64,000 nucleotides of DNA from Streptococcus anginosus subsp. whileyi MAS624 (GCF_000478925.1 NZ_AP013072.1:288501-352500); one strand, 5' to 3'. Shown: positions 17,104 to 27,688, counted from the first letter of the stretch. Numbers and translations: made by a program. Notes: generated by a model not told the origin, from the sequence alone.

Positions 17104-19030
17104 CTTTGAATATTTTGAAGGAGATAAATATGATTTACCTTGTTTTGGCTTTAAAATACATATTTCATCAACTATAGACAATTATGAATATATATTTTCA
17201 CTTGTTAAGCCATATTTATGTAAATACGGTATTATATTTAAATATTTGAAATCAAAAGAAATTATTAAGCAAAACTTTTCTGAAACAGAATCTCCAACAG
17301 AATCAGGAAAATTTATTACTATATATCCTAAGAATACTGAACATTGCAAAGATATTTTGGAGGATCTTTATAGATTAATTCCAAATACCGCAGAAGGAAT
17401 ATATATTCTCAGTGATAGGAATTATAAAGATTCAAATATTATTTTTTATAGATATGGCTGCATTGTTCTTGATGAAGACAATTTAGAAAATGGTCTTCCA
17501 ACTTTATATGGAGAAAATGGTGAAAAGTGGCAAGACTATCAAAGAAATTATTTTGATTTGCCTGCTTGGATTGACGATATTCAAGAAAAACAACAAATTA
17601 AATCTTCTTATATGAGCGAAACATACAAGGTAGAGGCTCTTTTGAAGCACAGTAATGGTGGGAACACTTATCTTGCAAGTAATAAAAAATTGAAGAAAAA
17701 GGTAGTTATTAAAGAAAGTAGAGAGCACATTTTATGTCATAATCGTGTTACAAAGGAAAAACTTCGAGATATGGAATGGGAACTAATTCAAGAAACTATT
17801 CTCCCTACTCCTAAAGGAGTAGAGAAAATTAAAGAATGGGTTAATCAATATTATATATATGATTATATTTCTGGAATGAGTTTAAGATCTTTTTGTGATG
17901 AAAATTCTTTATTTTCTTATAGTGTAAGGACGCCTCAACAAAACTATCGAAAATTTAACAAATTGCTTAATTGCTTTTATAAGGTTTTAAAGATTGTTTC
18001 GCAATTCCATGATAAAGATATAATTTTAAATGATATTCATCCGGATAATTTTATTATTGATGATAATTTTAATATTAAGTTTATAGATTTAGAAAATTCT
18101 TATCAATATGGTACTAAGCCGATGGTTGGTATTTATTCTGAAATTTCTTTAAAAGAATGGAATCAATTAGATGGAAAACTAGCCGATTGTCACAAACTTG
18201 GTAATATGTTTCTCTATCTAATGGGGCGTCTACAAAAGAATAGCCCCAATAACTCATTATATAAATTAAAAAAATTATTACTACAGAAAAGAGTTGACTC
18301 TAATGTAGAAGAATTATTAGATTATTTGTTTAGTGATTCAGCAACTGTAGCTCAAGCCTTAAGTATAATGAAGAATATATATAGCAAAATAAGTAACCGT
18401 AGAGAGTATAAAATTAATATTAGTAATTTACCAAATAATAATATGGAATTGGAGATAGATAAAATTATTTCTTTCAATACTAATTTAACTACTAAGTATG
18501 ATACTATCTTGAAGAAAAATGGAAATGTAGTAGAGGCGCTCGAAGAAGAGACCGAATTAGGACTGACTGGTGTCTCAGGTGTTTTAGTTTATTTAAAATC
18601 CTTAAACTATAATCAGCAAATTATTGAACAAGGAGTTGATTTTGTTATTAAACATTTAGTTGATGTTAATGGTTTAAAAGGTGTGCAAATAAGTGAGAAT
18701 GCAGTATCTCCATATTTTTATGATGGGATATCTGGTGTTATACAAATGTTATTATATGTCAACTTTGAAAAATATAGAAAAGTCATAAGTGAACTATCAA
18801 AAACACTTATGTTTGAATTTGCGCAATTTGCAGGATTATGGAAGGGGATGTTAGGTATAGCGATTACTCTACTAAATTTGTTCAATTATACTCATGATGA
18901 AAAATATTTAGAGAAAGCAGAAGAGTTACTTATTAGTAGCGAAATATTATCTTGCGGTAATGAAAAATTACAAACAGAGGTTCTTTATGTTTTAAGTAAA
19001 TACAAAAGTTTGAAAGGAAACTTGATATGA
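17090..19030 (+). CDS. Class III-like lanthipeptide synthetase (LanKC), shortened
   Basis: This 646-residue protein has the lyase, kinase and cyclase-like order of LanKC enzymes, which phosphorylate Ser/Thr, eliminate phosphate and cyclise onto Cys. Residues about 20-125 match the lyase part (GFKIHIS, SGKFITIYP, GIYILSDRNY, FYRYG). Residues about 180-430 are a protein kinase: VVIKE with Lys208, NDIHPDN with catalytic Asp315 and Asn320, and IDLEN with Asp333. From about 490 a LanC-like domain starts (GLTGVSG, YFYDGISG, GLWKGMLG) but stops after roughly 155 residues. That is about half the usual length. The ATG at 17090 has GAGGAA 9 bases upstream and is preferred over the ATG at 17075. The gene is much more A+T-rich than its neighbours, suggesting transfer. 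It overlaps the MFS gene (ATGA). Confidence 0.82.
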   Translation: MKKSDFEYFEGDKYDLPCFGFKIHISSTIDNYEYIFSLVKPYLCKYGIIFKYLKSKEIIKQNFSETESPTESGKFITIYPKNTEHCKDILEDLYRLIPNTAEGIYILSDRNYKDSNIIFYRYGCIVLDEDNLENGLPTLYGENGEKWQDYQRNYFDLPAWIDDIQEKQQIKSSYMSETYKVEALLKHSNGGNTYLASNKKLKKKVVIKESREHILCHNRVTKEKLRDMEWELIQETILPTPKGVEKIKEWVNQYYIYDYISGMSLRSFCDENSLFSYSVRTPQQNYRKFNKLLNCFYKVLKIVSQFHDKDIILNDIHPDNFIIDDNFNIKFIDLENSYQYGTKPMVGIYSEISLKEWNQLDGKLADCHKLGNMFLYLMGRLQKNSPNNSLYKLKKLLLQKRVDSNVEELLDYLFSDSATVAQALSIMKNIYSKISNRREYKINISNLPNNNMELEIDKIISFNTNLTTKYDTILKKNGNVVEALEEETELGLTGVSGVLVYLKSLNYNQQIIEQGVDFVIKHLVDVNGLKGVQISENAVSPYFYDGISGVIQMLLYVNFEKYRKVISELSKTLMFEFAQFAGLWKGMLGIAITLLNLFNYTHDEKYLEKAEELLISSEILSCGNEKLQTEVLYVLSKYKSLKGNLI

Positions 19031-20274
19031 AATTATTTTTCTCAAATGCATTATATAGAAGTATTACGCTCTCTCGGATGCTTAACCTAATGGGGTCTTA
19101 TTTATACAATATTGTGTTTGTGATTTATGCTGCTAGTTTGCCTTATGCCAATACAGCTGTGTTTATTGCAAATATCATTACAATTATTCCTACACTTTTC
19201 ACATTTTGGATAGGAGTACAAGCCGATAGGACAGGTAGAAAAGGCGATTTCATGATTTTTATCGGCTTTGTTCAGGCACTTCTATTTACAGGGGTAGCTT
19301 TTCTGATTTCTAATAAGACATTTCTCATTTTTGCAATCATCTGTTTGTTGAATGTGCTAACAGATATGTTAAGTGACTATGCTGGTGGGTTAAGAATGCC
19401 GATTTTGAAAAAGAATTTAGAAAAAGATGATTTATTTGAAGCCTATTCCTTTACGCAATTTATCACTTATTTATGCAGCATTACTGGACAAACAGTAGGG
19501 GTCTGGTTGCTCGCAACTTCAGACAATAATTTTGCACTAGTTGCCATAATCAATGCGTTGTCATTTCTAGCCTCTTCTTTAGTGCTTTTGCACAAGCGTC
19601 GTCAATTAACCCATGAAGCTGTGGTAGCAACTCCTGAAAAAATTTTTCTTTTTACGCAATTTAAAATGCTTTATCAAAATATGGAGTTGATTTTTCAAGA
19701 ATCCGAAAATGCTTCATTCATTCACTTGTTACTTGCGATTTTAACTTTGAATATGATGGGAGGAGCTATTAACAGTATTTACAATTTTTATTTTCTAAAA
19801 CATACCATTTTTCATCTTACTTATGCACAATCTCTTTTGATCGTAGAAGTTGTTTTGCTGGTTGGCGCCATTTTAGGAAGTTTAACACCTCACGATTATT
19901 TTTCAAAAAAATCATTTTCATTTCTGCTTGTCATGAATAGTTCTTCGTTTGGACTAGTTGGCATTAGTAATTTAGTAGGTCTGCCACCAATCATTGGGAT
20001 TATTATCTTAGCTTTTTCAGCTTATATAATGGGAAAATCTACACCTAAACTGGATGCTATGTTAATAGCTAATTTACCATCTAATGTGTTGGCTCAAAGT
20101 AATAACTTTCTTGGATTGTTATTTACCTTTTCTTTACCATTGGGAACGGTCCTCTTTTCAGTTCTCTCTGCCTACAATATCTATTTGTGCTGGTTTATTT
20201 TTGCTGTCTGTTCACTATTGGCGCTTTTGCTGTCTCTGCAAAATAATCGACTCAAAAAAGGAGACATTAGTTAA
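19027..20274 (+). CDS. MFS transporter of the lanthipeptide-like locus
   Basis: This 415-residue membrane protein has about 12 hydrophobic segments and a major-facilitator signature in the first cytoplasmic loop (GVQADRTGRKGDF, about residues 60-72, a GxxxDRxGRK variant). Its ATG overlaps the synthetase stop (ATGA), so the two are co-translated. The likely job is export of the modified peptide or of a toxic product. Class III clusters more often carry an ABC exporter, so an MFS partner is unusual. Its base composition is closer to the chromosome than that of the synthetase. Confidence 0.8.
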   Translation: MKLFFSNALYRSITLSRMLNLMGSYLYNIVFVIYAASLPYANTAVFIANIITIIPTLFTFWIGVQADRTGRKGDFMIFIGFVQALLFTGVAFLISNKTFLIFAIICLLNVLTDMLSDYAGGLRMPILKKNLEKDDLFEAYSFTQFITYLCSITGQTVGVWLLATSDNNFALVAIINALSFLASSLVLLHKRRQLTHEAVVATPEKIFLFTQFKMLYQNMELIFQESENASFIHLLLAILTLNMMGGAINSIYNFYFLKHTIFHLTYAQSLLIVEVVLLVGAILGSLTPHDYFSKKSFSFLLVMNSSSFGLVGISNLVGLPPIIGIIILAFSAYIMGKSTPKLDAMLIANLPSNVLAQSNNFLGLLFTFSLPLGTVLFSVLSAYNIYLCWFIFAVCSLLALLLSLQNNRLKKGDIS

Positions 20275-20427
20275 ACTCTAGAAACTAAGATTAAGCTGCT
20301 ATTTATTTTCCTCTATTTTTAATTTTAGAAGTATTCTGTGGGTGATTATTTATTGATTTACGCAAACGATTGCTCACAAGCCCAGCATGAGGTTGTGATT
20401 TTTGAGAATCAGATACAAAAAATAAAT

Positions 20428-20482
20428 TGGAAACGTTTTAGTCAAAAAATTGCTTGATAAAAAAGTGGTAAAGCGGTATCAT
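20428..20482 (+). promoter_or_regulatory. pgi promoter
   Basis: TTGATA (20454-20459) and TATCAT (20477-20482) have a 17-bp spacer, and the ATG follows 28 bases later. Upstream, TTGGAAACGTTTTAG resembles a catabolite-responsive element but misses several consensus positions. The remaining spacer back to 20275 shows no gene. Confidence 0.65.
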
Positions 20483-20510
20483 AGTAGGGAAGAAAAATTG
20501 GAGGACTATA

Positions 20511-21860
20511 ATGACACATATTCAGTTTAATTACTCAAACGTTCTTGGAAAATTTGTTGCACCGCATGAAGTGGACTATATGCAAACACAAGTTTCTGCA
20601 GCAGATGAACTATTGCGCAAAGGAACTGGTGCAGGAAGTGACTTCCGTGGTTGGCTTGACCTTCCAGAAAACTATGATAAAGAAGAATTTGCTCGTATTT
20701 TGAAAGCAGCAGAACAAATCAAATCAGATAGCGATGTCTTGGTGGTGATTGGGATTGGTGGTTCATACCTTGGAGCAAAGGCCGCAATTGACTTCTTGAA
20801 CAATCATTTTGCGAACTTGCAAACCAAAGAAGAACGCAAAGCTCCACAAATCCTTTATGCTGGAAACTCTATCTCATCTACTTATCTTGCAGACTTGGTA
20901 GAATACGTTTCAGATAAAGATTTCTCAGTCAATGTGATTTCTAAATCAGGGACAACGACAGAACCTGCCATTGCTTTCCGCGTCTTCAAAGAGCTTTTGA
21001 TTAAGAAATATGGTGAAGCTGAGGCTAACAAACGTATCTATGCGACAACTGACCGCCAAAAAGGTGCAGTTAAGGTGGAAGCAGATGCCAATGGTTGGGA
21101 AACATTTGTGGTGCCAGATGACATCGGCGGACGTTTCTCTGTATTGACAGCAGTAGGACTTCTTCCAATTGCGGCGTCAGGTGCTGACATCAAAGTCCTT
21201 ATGGAAGGTGCCAATGCTGCTCGTAAGGACTACACTTCAGACAAGATTGCAGAAAACGAAGCTTATCAGTACGCAGCTCTTCGTAACATCCTTTATCGTA
21301 AAGGCTATGCGACTGAAATTTTGGTTAACTATGAACCTTCTCTGCAATACTTCTCAGAATGGTGGAAACAATTAGCTGGTGAGTCAGAAGGGAAAGACCA
21401 AAAAGGTATTTATCCAACATCTGCCAACTTCTCGACAGATCTTCACTCTCTTGGACAATTTATCCAAGAAGGTGCGCGTATTATGTTTGAAACAGTTGTC
21501 CGTGTGGACAAACCACGCAAAAACGTAACGATTCCTGAATTGGCAGAAGACTTGGACGGACTTGGCTATCTTCAAGGAAAAGATGTTGACTTTGTTAACA
21601 AGAAAGCGACAGACGGTGTACTTCTGGCTCATACTGACGGTGATGTGCCAAATATGTATGTAACACTTCCTGAGCAAGATGCCTTTACTCTTGGCTACAC
21701 TATTTATTTCTTTGAGCTGGCTATCGCTATTTCTGGCTACTTGAATGCTATTAACCCATTTGACCAACCAGGTGTAGAAGCTTACAAGAAAAATATGTTT
21801 GCTCTTCTTGGAAAACCAGGATTTGAAGAATTGAGCAAAGAATTAAACGCTCGTTTGTAA
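20511..21860 (+). CDS. pgi: Glucose-6-phosphate isomerase
   Basis: Pgi interconverts glucose-6-phosphate and fructose-6-phosphate in glycolysis. The 449-residue protein is the short Gram-positive type. The sugar-phosphate loop reads [18 protein letters not shown] and then [16 protein letters not shown]. The motifs [18 protein letters not shown] and [18 protein letters not shown] carry active-site residues. The start follows GGAGGAC. It is monocistronic with its own promoter and terminator and is not connected to the transferred cluster upstream. Confidence 0.97.
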   Translation: MTHIQFNYSNVLGKFVAPHEVDYMQTQVSAADELLRKGTGAGSDFRGWLDLPENYDKEEFARILKAAEQIKSDSDVLVVIGIGGSYLGAKAAIDFLNNHFANLQTKEERKAPQILYAGNSISSTYLADLVEYVSDKDFSVNVISKSGTTTEPAIAFRVFKELLIKKYGEAEANKRIYATTDRQKGAVKVEADANGWETFVVPDDIGGRFSVLTAVGLLPIAASGADIKVLMEGANAARKDYTSDKIAENEAYQYAALRNILYRKGYATEILVNYEPSLQYFSEWWKQLAGESEGKDQKGIYPTSANFSTDLHSLGQFIQEGARIMFETVVRVDKPRKNVTIPELAEDLDGLGYLQGKDVDFVNKKATDGVLLAHTDGDVPNMYVTLPEQDAFTLGYTIYFFELAIAISGYLNAINPFDQPGVEAYKKNMFALLGKPGFEELSKELNARL

Positions 21861-21874
21861 TGTGTAAATAATGG

Positions 21875-21901
21875 AACGGCTTCTGGAAGGAAGTCGTTTT
21901 T
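21875..21901 (+). terminator. pgi terminator
   Basis: AACGGCTTC and GAAGTCGTT form a stem around TGGAAG, followed by a T-run. Confidence 0.8.
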
Positions 21902-21961
21902 ATATGCTTGAAACAGAGTTTAAGTGAAATTTTCACAAAAAACAGGAGAAAAGAATAGAAA

Positions 21962-21984
21962 GAAAGCGCTTTATTGTGTATAAT
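21962..21984 (+). promoter_or_regulatory. glpK promoter with cre-like operator
   Basis: The -10 TATAAT (21979-21984) is preceded by TGTG. The spacer holds the palindromic core GAAAGCGCTTT (21962-21972), the centre of a CcpA catabolite-responsive element. Glucose repression of glycerol kinase through CcpA is common in Firmicutes, so this assignment is plausible but inferred. Confidence 0.6.
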
Positions 21985-21986
21985 AA

Positions 21987-23525
<1,539 letters not shown>

Positions 23526-23582
23526 TTGAAAAATATAACTATGAATTACAAGTGTTGGTAATCATTTAGTATAAGATACGAG

Positions 23583-23620
23583 AAGAGGGATTAGGAGCCA
23601 ATCTTAGTCGCTCTTTTTTA
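23583..23620 (+). terminator. glpK terminator
   Basis: AAGAGGGATTAGGAGC and TCTTAGTCGCTCTT form an imperfect stem around a short loop, followed by a T-run. Confidence 0.7.
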
Positions 23621-23720
23621 CTTTACTAACTCTTTTAGCATTAAATTTTCAGACTAAGAGTGAATTACATGCGTTTTGTATCAGTTGGATAGAGTAAAAT
23701 GGTGAATATGCCTGCTCTTA

Positions 23721-23748
23721 TTGGTTTTTTTGAAAATTATGGTATAAT
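23721..23748 (+). promoter_or_regulatory. Promoter of rnpA-yidC-khpB
   Basis: TTGGTT and TATAAT are spaced by 16 bp, with TGG just before the -10 making it an extended type. It lies 30 bases before the TTG start of rnpA. Confidence 0.7.
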
Positions 23749-23778
23749 AGATATAATTTTGGTAGATGGAGTTGAGTT

Positions 23779-24138
23779 TTGAAGAAAAGCTATCGCGTCA
23801 AGAGCGAGAAAGATTTTAATGCGATTTTCAAAAGTGGGCAAAGTTTTGCCAACAGAAAATTCGTCATTTATACATTAGAAAAGAAGCAAAAACACTTTCG
23901 AGTAGGAATATCTGTCAGTAAAAAACTGGGAAATGCAGTAATGCGCAACAAGATTAAGCGCCGTATTCGACACGTTTTGATAGCTCATCAAGCAGAGCTA
24001 GCGACGCTTGATTTTGTTGTCATTGCACGAAAAGGTGTAGAATTTCTGACCTATCAAGAATTGGAACAAAATTTACTTCATGTACTAAAAATAGCAAAAA
24101 TTTATCAGGAAGGTTTGAGTTATGAAAAAGAAAAGTAA
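23779..24138 (+). CDS. rnpA: Ribonuclease P protein component
   Basis: RnpA is the basic protein that helps the RNase P ribozyme bind and trim the 5' leaders of precursor tRNAs. The 119-residue protein starts at a TTG preceded by GGAG seven bases upstream ([20 protein letters not shown]). It carries the family RNR-type signature [13 protein letters not shown]. It overlaps yidC by 17 bases in a different frame, the conserved rnpA-yidC coupling. Confidence 0.95.
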   Translation: MKKSYRVKSEKDFNAIFKSGQSFANRKFVIYTLEKKQKHFRVGISVSKKLGNAVMRNKIKRRIRHVLIAHQAELATLDFVVIARKGVEFLTYQELEQNLLHVLKIAKIYQEGLSYEKEK

Positions 24139-24937
24139 GTTGGCGGTGCTTTTAGTTCTGGCTTTGCTTATGCTAACAGCATGTGGAACGAGTGAGGTCA
24201 CAGCGAGTTCGCCAGATTTATGGGAAAGATTTGTGTATTTCTTCGCCGTAACAATTCGGTTTCTCTCCTTTAATGGAAGTACAGGGATTGGGATTATCCT
24301 CTTCACTTTAATTATTCGAACGGTTCTTCTGCCAGTTTTCCAATTGCAGATCAATGCTTCTCGGAAAATGCAGGAAGCCCAGCCGTTAGTGAAAGAATTG
24401 CAGGCAAAGTATCCAGGGCGTGATATGGAAAGCCGTAATCGTCTGGCTCAAGAAACACAAAAGCTGTATAAGGAATTAGGAGTAAAACCGTCGGCATCAT
24501 TTTGGCCCTTGCTCATTCAAATGCCTGTGTTGATTGCCTTGTATCATGCTTTGACGCGTGTAGAATTTCTCAAAGTAGGGCATTTTCTCTGGCTGAATCT
24601 GGGTGCGACAGATCCCTATTATATTTTGCCAGTTTTAGCAGCTGTTTTCACCTTTTTGAGTACTTGGTTGAGCAATAAAGGAATGGCGGAACGCAATGGC
24701 TTGATGACAGGAATGATGTTTGTCATGCCGCTGTTTGTCTTCTTCTTTGCCATGAGTGTAGCGAGTGGGGTTGCTTTATATTGGAGCACATCGTACGCGT
24801 ATCAAGTGTTCCAAACGCTTTTACTGAGCAATCCATATAAAATCATTGCAGAGAGAGAAGCGAAAGCGACTGCTGAGCGGGAACGTGAAGAAAAGAAAAA
24901 ACGTGCTTATCGTAAAGCACAAAAAAAGAAAAAGTAA
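24122..24937 (+). CDS. yidC: Membrane protein insertase YidC (lipoprotein type)
   Basis: YidC/Oxa1 inserts proteins into the cytoplasmic membrane, alone or with Sec. The N-terminus is a lipoprotein signal with lipobox LTAC (Cys21). Five transmembrane segments follow, with the hydrophilic-groove arginine in the first of them ([20 protein letters not shown]). The C-terminal tail is highly basic (about 25 residues rich in Lys/Arg), which is used for ribosome contact. Length 271 residues, standard for streptococcal paralogue 1. It sits between rnpA and khpB. Confidence 0.94.
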   Translation: MKKKSKLAVLLVLALLMLTACGTSEVTASSPDLWERFVYFFAVTIRFLSFNGSTGIGIILFTLIIRTVLLPVFQLQINASRKMQEAQPLVKELQAKYPGRDMESRNRLAQETQKLYKELGVKPSASFWPLLIQMPVLIALYHALTRVEFLKVGHFLWLNLGATDPYYILPVLAAVFTFLSTWLSNKGMAERNGLMTGMMFVMPLFVFFFAMSVASGVALYWSTSYAYQVFQTLLLSNPYKIIAEREAKATAEREREEKKKRAYRKAQKKKK

Positions 24938-24949
24938 GGAGGCGCTTGT

Positions 24950-25987
24950 ATGGTATTATTTACAGGAGCGAGTGTTGAAGAAGCCATTCAAAATGGCTTG
25001 CGCGAGTTAGATATTCCACGGATGAAAGCACATATCAAAGTGATTTCTCGTGAGAAAAAAGGATTTTTAGGATTATTTGGCAAGAAATTAGCCCAAGTTG
25101 ATGTGGAACCTATTAACGAAACGACGGTGGTAAAGGCAAATCAAAAGGCTGTCAAAGGTGTTCCGGAAGCAATCAATGCTCAAAACGAACCCGTTAAAAG
25201 TGTGAGTGAAGCAACTGTTGACTTAGGACATGTTGTTGCAGCCATTAAAAAAATCGAAGGAGAAGGCAAAGAAATTTCAGATGATGTCAAAGCTGAAATT
25301 TTGAAGCACGAAAAAGAAGCCAGCACGATTCTTGAAGAAACAGGCACAATTGACTTATTGAAAGATAGTGACATCGTAAATTTTCAAAAATCGGTCGCTC
25401 AAGAAGAAAAGACAACTGACAAGATTATTTCTTTTGACCAGGCTGTAGAAAAGCGCTCGGAAGTCCAACCGATAGCTGAAGAGCCGGCTGATTTTGAAGA
25501 TTTGGGCATTCAAGTGGAAGAAAATTATGATGTTGAAGAAGTTGTTGCGAGTGTGACGGGCTATGTGCAAAACATCGTGGACGAAATGGATGTTGAAGCT
25601 AGTATTGCAAGTGCTCATAATCGTCGGACAATCAATATGCAGATTGATACCAATGAGCCTGGTCGCATTATTGGCTATCACGGAAAAGTGCTGAAAGCTC
25701 TTCAATTGTTGGCACAGAATTATCTTTATAATCGCTATTCTAAGAGTTTTTACATTTCTATCAATGTTAATGATTATGTAGAACATCGAGCAGAAGTCCT
25801 GCAAAGCTACGCTCAAAAGCTGGCTGATCGTGTGTTGGAATACCAACATAGTCAAAAAACTGATCCTATGTCCAACAATGAGCGAAAAATTATCCATCGA
25901 ATTATTTCTAAAATGGATGGACTTACTAGCTATTCAGAAGGTGATGAACCGAATCGTTATGTTGTTGTGGATATTGACAGTGAATAA
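24950..25987 (+). CDS. khpB: RNA-binding protein KhpB (Jag/EloR)
   Basis: KhpB partners KhpA to bind RNA and controls cell elongation in streptococci. The 345-residue protein has a Jag-N domain (residues 1-50, FTGASVEEAIQNGLRELDI and KKGFLGLFGKK). A long acidic linker follows, then a KH domain (MQIDTNEPGRIIGYHGKVL) and an R3H domain at the C-terminus (DPMSNNERKIIHRIISKM). It lies 12 bases after yidC, in the conserved rnpA-yidC-khpB order. Confidence 0.93.
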   Translation: MVLFTGASVEEAIQNGLRELDIPRMKAHIKVISREKKGFLGLFGKKLAQVDVEPINETTVVKANQKAVKGVPEAINAQNEPVKSVSEATVDLGHVVAAIKKIEGEGKEISDDVKAEILKHEKEASTILEETGTIDLLKDSDIVNFQKSVAQEEKTTDKIISFDQAVEKRSEVQPIAEEPADFEDLGIQVEENYDVEEVVASVTGYVQNIVDEMDVEASIASAHNRRTINMQIDTNEPGRIIGYHGKVLKALQLLAQNYLYNRYSKSFYISINVNDYVEHRAEVLQSYAQKLADRVLEYQHSQKTDPMSNNERKIIHRIISKMDGLTSYSEGDEPNRYVVVDIDSE

Positions 25988-26080
25988 TAAACCAAGGACT
26001 GAGAAGAATTTCTTTCCAGTCTTTTCTTTCCATTTAGTCCACTATTTGATGTGCTTGAGATTGAGAAGAAAGGAGCTTGC

Positions 26081-26646
26081 ATGTCTATTTTTCCAGCTAT
26101 TGAAGCTTACTTAGTGTTGCAAGGAAATAAATATATTTCTCCTGATAAAGCGGGAGAATTGAGAGGGACGATGCTTGATTTTAAACAGAAGGGGGGCAGG
26201 CTGCCCGAAAGGAATTTGTCGATTTGGTAAAGCAATTTCAAGCATTTTATCCAAAATTAACTCTGGAGTGCAGCAGCAACTGGATGAATCAAGCTCAAAT
26301 TTTGCGATCCCATTTTTGGAACTACTTGCGTGGTTATGGCAATGTCACAGAACCCATGTTTGCCTTGCGCTTATATGGGAATCCGAAGGAATTTGGAGTG
26401 TCGCTAGAAGTTAGTTTTATTGAGCGTAAGAAAGATGAGACCAGTCTGACAAAGCAAAATCGAGTGCTGCAGGTATCAATCACAGATCCAGTTTATTATT
26501 TGGCTCAAATAAATGGTGTCAGTCAACGATTTGTTGGAACAGAAGAAAATCGGCAATATTTGACTCGACAAGTAAAAGCAGGGCAAATTCGTAAAGTCTT
26601 AGTGAAATACGATGTGGATTTAGCTCAAGCCACTTCAATAGGGTAA
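26081..26646 (+). pseudogene. Conserved hypothetical gene broken by a one-base frameshift
   Basis: The first frame starts at an ATG after AAAGGAG (MSIFPAIEAYLVLQGNKY) and stops within 50 codons. The second frame continues to 26646 without its own start. The break lies in a six-G run (26191-26196). With seven G the two join seamlessly as DFKQKGGQAARKEFVDLVKQ, giving a 189-residue protein. I do not recognise the family, but the continuous hydrophobic pattern across the junction shows that it was one gene. A sequencing error in the G run would equally explain it. Confidence 0.75.
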
Positions 26647-26757
26647 GTGCTGAATGAACTCCAAACTGCTATGACAACACTTATTCCTTTCTATGAGGCA
26701 ACTCGATTGCTTTAAGAGATAGTAATGATGAAGAAGGCGTTTACTTGTAAGGGGCTA

Positions 26758-26786
26758 TTGACAAATGTTGAAGAATCATATAGAAT
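26758..26786 (+). promoter_or_regulatory. rpmH promoter
   Basis: A consensus -35 TTGACA and a -10 TAGAAT are separated by 17 bp, about 70 bases before the rpmH start. Confidence 0.75.
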
Positions 26787-26858
26787 AGTTAAGTATGTTT
26801 AGTAACTGATCACATAGCCGGCTAAACGAATACAAGAATCTAAGAGGAGGTATTCAAA

Positions 26859-26993
26859 GTGAAACGTACTTATCAACCAAGTAAAATCCGTCGTGCGCGC
26901 AAACACGGTTTCCGTCATCGTATGGCAACTAAAAACGGTCGTCGCGTGCTTGCTAGCCGTCGTCGTAAAGGACGCAAAGTTTTGGCTGCATAA
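26859..26993 (+). CDS. rpmH: 50S ribosomal protein L34
   Basis: This 44-residue, extremely basic protein starts [18 protein letters not shown] and ends [11 protein letters not shown], the universal L34 sequence. It begins with GTG after AGAGGAGG. Its codon use (CGT-rich) marks high expression. It has its own promoter and a terminator 20 bases downstream, and it lies between the khpB region and tatD. Confidence 0.97.
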   Translation: MKRTYQPSKIRRARKHGFRHRMATKNGRRVLASRRRKGRKVLAA

Positions 26994-27015
26994 TCCAAAC
27001 GAATACAAGATGAAG

Positions 27016-27049
27016 AACCAACGGAAACTCGAGACCGCTGGTTTTTTTG
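27016..27049 (+). terminator. rpmH terminator
   Basis: AACCAACGG and CCGCTGGTT form a stem around AAACTCGAGA, followed by a run of seven T. Confidence 0.75.
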
Positions 27050-27092
27050 TTAGAGAACAAAAGGACAATCTGCATTTGCTCAAAGATTTTGA

Positions 27093-27098
27093 TATAAT
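27093..27098 (+). promoter_or_regulatory. Original tatD promoter, now cut off from tatD
   Basis: The extended -10 TGATATAAT lies about 30 bases before the original tatD ATG (27126). The integrative element now separates it from the gene body by 6.4 kb. Confidence 0.65.
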
Positions 27099-27125
27099 AG
27101 AAACTGATATAAAGAGGAATGAATG

Positions 27126-27167
27126 ATGAAGATTTTTGATACACATACAACAGACCTGAGTCTGTGA
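27126..27167 (+). pseudogene. Displaced 5' end of tatD at the left end of the element
   Basis: The ATG follows AGAGGAATG and reads MKIFDTHT, identical to the start of the intact TatD at 33554. It then runs into element sequence and stops after 13 codons. It marks the left attachment site: the chromosomal start region stayed here while the gene body moved right. Confidence 0.85.
27132..27149. repeat. Left attachment core (attL)
   Basis: ATTTTTGATACACATACA is repeated exactly at 33560-33577. Both copies lie in the first codons of tatD, so the repeat is the crossover region of site-specific integration. Confidence 0.9.
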
Positions 27168-27195
27168 TTTTAAAAGGTTTTACAGTTCTTAAGGT

Positions 27196-27223
27196 GGCAA
27201 TTAACCAAGAAACTAACCAAAGG
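27196..27223. repeat. Left integrase arm-site-like repeats
   Basis: ATTAACCAAGAAACTAACCAA contains two tandem copies of the TTAACCAA/CTAACCAA motif. The same motif occurs three times at 33422-33456 near the right end. Confidence 0.6.
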
Positions 27224-27271
27224 AAAGTAAGTGTAGCATGCAAAAAGAGGAATTCGTAAAGAGTTCCTCTT

Positions 27272-27604
27272 TTAGTCTATGCTTTTTACGATTTCGTTAA
27301 ACGACGAAATGAGTTTGATTTGTTTATCGTTCGATAAATCAGAAAGGTTATCTACGAGTGTATCAAGAGATACAGAATTATCGGAGAGTGGGAGGGCGAA
27401 AAATTCTTCCACCGTCATATCTAAGGCGGTTAGCACTTTTTCAAGTGTTTGAATTTTAAAGTCGTATTTTAAATTTTCAATATTTTGAATAGCCTTAATA
27501 CCTAAGCCTGCATCGTTTGAAAGTTGTTCTTGGCTTAGCTTCTTTTCTTTGCGACATTCTCTGATTCTGTTAGATATATATTTCTGTAATTGGTTAGCTT
27601 TCAT
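27272..27604 (-). CDS. XRE-family repressor of the element
   Basis: This 110-residue protein has a classical HTH_3 domain at residues 8-62 (RIRECRKEKKLSQEQLSNDAG, then IKAIQNIENL). A short acidic C-terminal tail follows. I use the ATG at 27604, with GAGGA eight bases upstream. The longer reading frame upstream is low-complexity and overlaps the divergent promoter. It is divergent from the membrane-protein gene at 27752 across about 150 bases, the standard layout for an element immunity or maintenance repressor. Operators are not certain. Confidence 0.82.
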   Translation of the reverse strand: MKANQLQKYISNRIRECRKEKKLSQEQLSNDAGLGIKAIQNIENLKYDFKIQTLEKVLTALDMTVEEFFALPLSDNSVSLDTLVDNLSDLSNDKQIKLISSFNEIVKSID

Positions 27605-27688
27605 TCCTACAATCCTCTTTTGTATCATTTTACTATCCTTTTTGCATGAAATTAAGTACAATAAACAATCTAAAAAATACAAAAAGTG

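Noticed and set aside
20275..20450. Possible riboswitch or small RNA upstream of pgi
   Set aside because: No convincing fold or terminator; only a promoter and a poor cre-like match are visible.
27016..27250. Possible CRISPR-like repeats around the element's left end
   Set aside because: Only two short arm-type motifs are present, with no regular spacing, no spacers and no cas genes in the window.
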